DNA from: an uncultured Pseudomonadales bacterium
Lineage (GTDB): Bacteria; Pseudomonadota; Gammaproteobacteria; Pseudomonadales; Pseudohongiellaceae
Reading direction: 5' to 3'
DNA: 10,557 nt
Assembly (NCBI GenBank): GCA_938082955.1
Contig: CALKDE010000114.1
Coordinates: 1-10,557 of the forward strand
In this document: positions 7,420 through 10,557 of the stretch, one piece after another
Numbering within the stretch: the first letter of the stretch is position 1
Layout: every line of letters begins with the position of its first letter
Program-made: the position numbers and the translations under genes
The notes under the pieces: generated by a model
The model's input: only the letters and a program-made list of their open reading frames with translations
What the model was told of the DNA's origin: nothing
Databases searched by the model: none

Positions 7420-7438
7420 TAATTAGTGAACCTAATTA
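7420..7438. repeat. 7-bp AT-rich inverted repeat over the CBS-gene stop codon
   Basis: TAATTAG (7420-7426), TGAAC and CTAATTA (7432-7438) form a perfect 7-bp inverted repeat that includes the TAA stop of the CBS gene at 7436-7438. The stem is nearly all A/T and would be weak as RNA. It could be a protein-binding palindrome or chance. Confidence 0.35.
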
Positions 7439-7906
7439 GCGCTGCGACTGAATTTCTTTCCAGTTCTCGTAGTACTCCAAGCTAACCATTTGGTTCAGCT
7501 TTTCGAACTCTTCATTCTTCTGCTGCAAGTTGGCCTTCATCACGTCGCCCACGGAAAGCAAACCGATATATTCCCCGTCCTCTTCTATCAGTAGATGGCG
7601 AACGCGACGACCAAGGAATTTATCCATCAGCTGGTAGGCATGCTCTTCGATATTCGCTGATACTATATTGAAGCTCACATTGTCCTTGAGACGCGCGGTC
7701 TTAGGATTGAATCCCTCTTCCATGACACGGAACATCAAATCTCTTTCGGTCCAGATACCTATTATTTTTTCTTCTTCGAGGATAACGGTCGAACCCACCT
7801 TATTCTGGGTCATGATTGTTAGCGCCTGATAGATGGTCGCGTCGGAATTGGTAGTTACCATGTGACCGCCTTTGTCTTTAAGAATATCTCTGGCAGTTCT
7901 TATCAT
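7436..7906 (-). CDS. Two-CBS-domain protein of unknown role
   Basis: Soluble stand-alone CBS-pair protein of 156 residues with no attached enzyme domain. CBS 1 covers about residues 6-62 and ends in GIWTERDLMFRV; CBS 2 covers about 75-127 and ends in GLLSVGDVMKANL. The T/S-x-x-D ends (TERD 53-56, SVGD 118-121) are where such domains often hold the ribose of adenine nucleotides, so a sensor of AMP, ATP, NAD or SAM is plausible but unproven. A charged helical tail (QQKNEEFEKLNQMVSLEYYE) follows. The ATG at 7906 was chosen because AAGGAG lies 7 bases upstream; a GTG at 7912 lies too close to that site. The gene sits between sthA and the nuo operon, which suggests, but does not show, a link to NAD(P)H metabolism. 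Confidence 0.9.
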   Translation of the reverse strand: MIRTARDILKDKGGHMVTTNSDATIYQALTIMTQNKVGSTVILEEEKIIGIWTERDLMFRVMEEGFNPKTARLKDNVSFNIVSANIEEHAYQLMDKFLGRRVRHLLIEEDGEYIGLLSVGDVMKANLQQKNEEFEKLNQMVSLEYYENWKEIQSQR

Positions 7907-7943
7907 ATTCACTCTCCTTCTGCTGCGAGCTTCAGCCCGTCAC

Positions 7944-7972
7944 ATTGTATTATTCAGCGCAGAATAAACTAA
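7944..7972 (-). promoter_or_regulatory. Possible promoter of the CBS gene
   Basis: On the minus strand TACAAT (7949-7944) matches five of six -10 positions, with TTAGTT (7972-7967) at a 17-base spacing as a poor -35. It lies about 40 bases before the CBS-gene ATG, inside the gap after sthA. A regulator-dependent promoter would fit the poor -35. Alternatively the gene is read from the sthA transcript. Confidence 0.25.
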
Positions 7973-8008
7973 CGCTGTTATCTGTTCATAGCAAGACTTA
8001 GGGCGCCT

Positions 8009-9394
8009 CTAAAAAATCCTGTTTAAGCCATCAAGAGCGGCAGTTCGATAGGCCTCCGCCATGGTCGGGTAGTTGAATGTTGTGTTGAGAAAGTATTTCA
8101 TTGAATTCGCCGGAGCGCTCTGGCGCATGATTGCCTGACCGATATGCACGATCTCCGACGCCTGATCGCCGAAGCAATGAATGCCTAACAGCTCCAAGGT
8201 CTCGAAATGAAAGATCAACTTCAGCATCCCCACCTGCTCGCCTGTAATCTGGGCCCGCGCAGTATTTTTAAAGAAGGCCTTGCCCACCTCGTAAGGTATT
8301 TTCTGCTCAGTTAGCTCCTGCTCAGTTGCGCCCAGCGTGCTTATTTCCGGGATCGTATAGATTCCCGTTGCCACCTGCTCAACGTGATAACACTCATCTG
8401 GCGCAACAATGGCATTGCTCGCAGCCCTGCCCTGATCATAGGCTGCACCTGCAAGCGAGGGCCAGCCAATCACATCACCGGCTGCATAGATATTCTTAAC
8501 GGACGTCTGATACTTGTCGTTCACCGATATCTGCTGCCTGCTGTTTGTATTCAGCCCAATCACATTAAGGCCGAGATTCTTCGTATTTCCGCTTCTGCCA
8601 TTCGCCCAGAGCACTATATCACTGCGAATCTTCTTACCCGACTTAAGGTAGGTCACGATGTGATCGTCGCTGCTCTCCATCTTCTCAAATTCTTCGTTAT
8701 GGCGACTACGTACCCCGAGGTTACGCAAGTGGTAAGTCAGCGCATCGGCTATCTCAGTATCGAGAAAAGTTAGTAGGCCAGAAGCAGGGTTTATTAACTC
8801 TACCTTGTAACCCAGGCCACCAAAGATAGAAGCGTATTCACAACCAATGACACCTGCCCCTATCACAGTCACCTTGCGCGGCGAGTAATCCATATCTAGA
8901 ATCGTGTCACTATCGAAGACACGATCATGTGAAAAATCGACGCCCGGGGGATGATAAGGACTAGAACCTGTCGCAATTACAAAGCTCGTAGCAGACAATT
9001 TTTTGCGCTTACCAACAAGCTTGATTGTATTTTTGTCGAGAAAGCTTGCCCGCCCTTTGTATATAGGTATGTGGTTCCTGTCATAGAAATCGGTGCGCAT
9101 TTGCACTTGCTCATAGACGACGCGATCAGCATGTTTCGATACTTGCTGAAAACTTAGTTTCCTCGCGTCACCCAAATCTCTAAACATGGGATTCGCATTA
9201 AACTGCATGACTTCTTTGACTGAATGGCGGAGCGCTTTCGAGGGTATAGTCCCGTAATGTGTGCAACTGCCACCAACAGATTCAAGTTCGCATACGACAG
9301 CAACCGCACGCCCTTTCTTTTTCGCATTCATGGCGGCAGCCTCACCCGCAGGGCCACTTCCTATAACTATGATATCAAAGTGTTCTTTTTGCAT
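8009..9394 (-). CDS. sthA: Soluble pyridine nucleotide transhydrogenase
   Basis: Cytoplasmic FAD enzyme that exchanges reducing equivalents between NADPH and NADH, mainly reoxidising NADPH. It has 461 residues (E. coli SthA 466) and aligns along its whole length. FAD binding: GSGPAG at 12-17 and AAGDVIGWPSLA near 304-315. NAD(P) binding: IGAGVIGCEYAS near 178-189. It belongs to the disulfide reductase family, but the redox pair is broken: SCTHYGTIPSK keeps C44 and has T49 in place of the second cysteine, and the C-terminal HPT motif reads NYPT. Both are typical of SthA and separate it from lipoamide and glutathione reductases. The ATG at 9394 is preceded by GAGA. It follows nqrM after 179 bases, the same order as downstream of nqr operons in Pseudomonas. 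Confidence 0.97.
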   Translation of the reverse strand: MQKEHFDIIVIGSGPAGEAAAMNAKKKGRAVAVVCELESVGGSCTHYGTIPSKALRHSVKEVMQFNANPMFRDLGDARKLSFQQVSKHADRVVYEQVQMRTDFYDRNHIPIYKGRASFLDKNTIKLVGKRKKLSATSFVIATGSSPYHPPGVDFSHDRVFDSDTILDMDYSPRKVTVIGAGVIGCEYASIFGGLGYKVELINPASGLLTFLDTEIADALTYHLRNLGVRSRHNEEFEKMESSDDHIVTYLKSGKKIRSDIVLWANGRSGNTKNLGLNVIGLNTNSRQQISVNDKYQTSVKNIYAAGDVIGWPSLAGAAYDQGRAASNAIVAPDECYHVEQVATGIYTIPEISTLGATEQELTEQKIPYEVGKAFFKNTARAQITGEQVGMLKLIFHFETLELLGIHCFGDQASEIVHIGQAIMRQSAPANSMKYFLNTTFNYPTMAEAYRTAALDGLNRIF

Positions 9395-9573
9395 CGTGGA
9401 TCTCGAAGTGTTTCTCCAGTTATTTGTGGGAGCTAGGTCGAATTTTTCTTATGGGATTAAATGTGCTGCCTGATAAGAGCCATCTCCTTTGCGCTACTGC
9501 GGTGTCTGTTTAGAATTGCTTCTTTCCAGTTGCTGACTGTCTGGAGGGTTTCTCCAATCGGTTCGCAGCTCTA
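9395..9573. other. Gap between nqrM and sthA
   Basis: No gene is seen. A small perfect inverted repeat, TGGAG-GGTTT-CTCCA (9542-9556), lies about 20 bases after the nqrM stop without a T run. A second, TCTTAT (9447-9452) and ATAAGA (9473-9478), lies before sthA. A TTTAAT hexamer near 9460 resembles a -10 box but has no matching -35. sthA may have its own promoter here or be read from the nqr transcript. Confidence 0.4.
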
Positions 9574-9753
9574 TTAGAGGCTGCTCTCACATTTTTTAGG
9601 TTCACCACCACATATCTCACATTCTTTCAGCCCAACAACATTATTCATCCCACCACAGGAACCCTGCACAGGCTTCCGACCGAACAACACGCCAACCGAC
9701 ATGATCACAATCACCACTGCCATAAGCAGAAATGTAATTAGAAAAACCGTCAT
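9574..9753 (-). CDS. nqrM: Na+-NQR maturation protein NqrM (DUF539 family)
   Basis: Small membrane protein needed for assembly of the sodium-pumping NADH:quinone oxidoreductase, thought to help deliver iron to the enzyme. The frame encodes 59 residues: one N-terminal membrane helix at about 3-22, then FGRKPVQGSCGGMNN, the family hallmark, and a short tail CEICGG. Cysteines are C33, C45, C48 and C55, the four-Cys layout of the family. The ribosome binding site AGGAGG is strong, overlaps the apbE stop, and leads to the ATG at 9753 after 12 intergenic bases, so the two genes are almost certainly in one operon. It has no role outside Na+-NQR that I know of, so it implies nqr genes nearby. Confidence 0.93.
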   Translation of the reverse strand: MTVFLITFLLMAVVIVIMSVGVLFGRKPVQGSCGGMNNVVGLKECEICGGEPKKCESSL

Positions 9754-9765
9754 TTCAATCTCCTC

Positions 9766-10557
9766 CTATTGTAAATCGCTTTCAAGGTAACGGTTAAATT
9801 CAGCACTAACATAGTCTTCGAATCCGTCCCCGCCGCTCTTGTAGATAAAATAGACCGCCTGCCCTTGTCTCGATGCGAGATCCTCAGCAGCGTCGGGGCC
9901 CAAAATCATATACGTTGTAGCCAACGCATCTGCACGCGCCGTAGACTCATCGATCACATACGCCGCCGCTAAGCTATGGGTCACAGGCCTGCCATTTCGC
10001 GGGTCAATCTCATGAGAATAGCGCTGCCCTTCTTCCTCGAAATAATTTCTATAGTCACCCGAACCCGCCACGGCTATATTATCACCACGGCTATAAAAAA
10101 TTTGATAGACCTCAGAGACTGTCTCTACAGGGGCTTCTATCGCTGGCACCCAGCCTTCGCCTCCGGGCTTCGACCCCTTAATCTTTAATTCACCGCCTAT
10201 TTCCAGAAAATAATTATCTACGCCGATTTCGTCTAGATATTCAGCTAGCTGATCCACGGCATAGCCCTTCGCTATGGCGCTCAGGTCGACATACATATCG
10301 CGCGTCTTCCGAATCTCTTTATTCGCGGGGCTAATCCGCAGAAACTCGAAACCTACCCGTAACCTTGCATCATCTATTTGCGACTGTGTCGGGACCGTCT
10401 CGAACACGGCAAGATTAGGGCCGAAGCCCCAGAGATTTACCAGTGGACCCACAGTAACATCGAAGGCGCCACCGCTAAGTGCGGAAATTTCCTGCGCCAT
10501 CAGCAACACTTCGATCATCTGGGAGGAGGCCGCAAAGGGAGTATTGACCCCATGTCG
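9766..10557 (-). CDS. apbE: FAD:protein FMN transferase, 5' part outside window
   Basis: ApbE covalently attaches FMN from FAD to a threonine of target proteins, in this context most likely NqrB and NqrC. It is normally a periplasmic, often lipid-anchored protein. The visible 263 residues are the C-terminal three quarters or so; the signal peptide and N-terminus lie beyond the right edge. In order: SGGAFDVTVGPLVNLWGFGP, DLSAIAKGYAVDQLAEYL, LEIGGELKIKG, GSGDYRNYFE, YSHEIDPRNGRPV and TARADALATTYMILG. The ADALAT segment and the KGYAVD segment belong to the FAD and Mg2+ site. The frame stays open to 10557, so the in-window ATG at 10518 is internal. The family often has TSGDYR where this protein has GSGDYR. 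It is the first gene visible in an apbE-nqrM order typical of the 3' end of nqr operons. Confidence 0.95.
   Translation of the reverse strand, partial: RHGVNTPFAASSQMIEVLLMAQEISALSGGAFDVTVGPLVNLWGFGPNLAVFETVPTQSQIDDARLRVGFEFLRISPANKEIRKTRDMYVDLSAIAKGYAVDQLAEYLDEIGVDNYFLEIGGELKIKGSKPGGEGWVPAIEAPVETVSEVYQIFYSRGDNIAVAGSGDYRNYFEEEGQRYSHEIDPRNGRPVTHSLAAAYVIDESTARADALATTYMILGPDAAEDLASRQGQAVYFIYKSGGDGFEDYVSAEFNRYLESDLQ

Larger units (their letters stand above)
6812..7435. other. Long gap between the CBS gene and nuoA, presumed nuo promoter region
   Basis: No convincing gene is seen in these 624 bases. The nuo promoter should lie here. The best matches I see are poor: TTGAAT and TTTGAT 17 bases apart, reading toward nuoA at about 6856-6884. 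I found no FNR-type palindrome (TTGAT, four bases, ATCAA). Open frames on both strands are short. One minus-strand frame (6907-7143, TTG start, 78 codons) contains an integrase-like stretch discussed in the findings. No tRNA or intrinsic terminator with a T run was seen. The inverted repeats are listed separately. Confidence 0.6.

Noticed and set aside
8384..8773. Plus-strand frame of 129 codons
   Set aside because: It lies fully inside sthA on the other strand and has no support of its own.

Overview
The window looks like a chromosomal piece of a gammaproteobacterium, probably aerobic and possibly marine. The signs are a fused nuoCD gene, a complex I gene order nuoA-B-CD-E-F-G as in enterobacteria and pseudomonads, an SthA-type soluble transhydrogenase, and the gene pair apbE-nqrM that normally follows a Na+-NQR operon. 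Base composition looks close to even, and codon use looks uniform across the genes. Every convincing gene lies on the minus strand, so transcription runs from high to low coordinates.

Layout from the transcriptional start (right) to the end (left): the C-terminal part of apbE enters from beyond the right edge (9766-10557). It is followed 12 bases later by a small nqrM gene (9574-9753). After a 179-base gap comes sthA (8009-9394), then after 97-102 bases a gene for a two-CBS-domain protein (7436-7906). A gap of about 620 bases (6812-7435) separates this from the complex I operon: nuoA (6344-6811), nuoB (5706-6347), nuoCD (3874-5655), nuoE (3282-3800), nuoF (1989-3269) and nuoG (from 1951, running off the left edge with about 650 codons visible).

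The genes form a respiratory and pyridine-nucleotide hub. ApbE attaches FMN to the NqrB and NqrC subunits, and NqrM helps to mature the same enzyme, so the nqrABCDEF genes most likely lie just beyond the right edge. SthA moves reducing equivalents between NADPH and NADH. The Nuo proteins make proton-pumping NADH:quinone oxidoreductase; those visible here are the whole peripheral arm plus the membrane subunit NuoA. All iron-sulfur ligand cysteines expected for clusters N1a, N1b, N2, N3, N4, N5 and N7 that fall in the window can be found.

The most interesting non-coding part is the long nuoA leader. Directly in front of nuoA it carries short competing inverted repeats and a segment that resembles the 3' part of an FMN riboswitch. 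FMN is the cofactor of NuoF, but the 5' half of such an aptamer is not recognisable, so this is a hypothesis only. The same gap also holds an 8-bp inverted repeat and a short peptide resembling the end of a DDE integrase, which may be chance. No CRISPR array, tRNA, rRNA or intact mobile element was seen.
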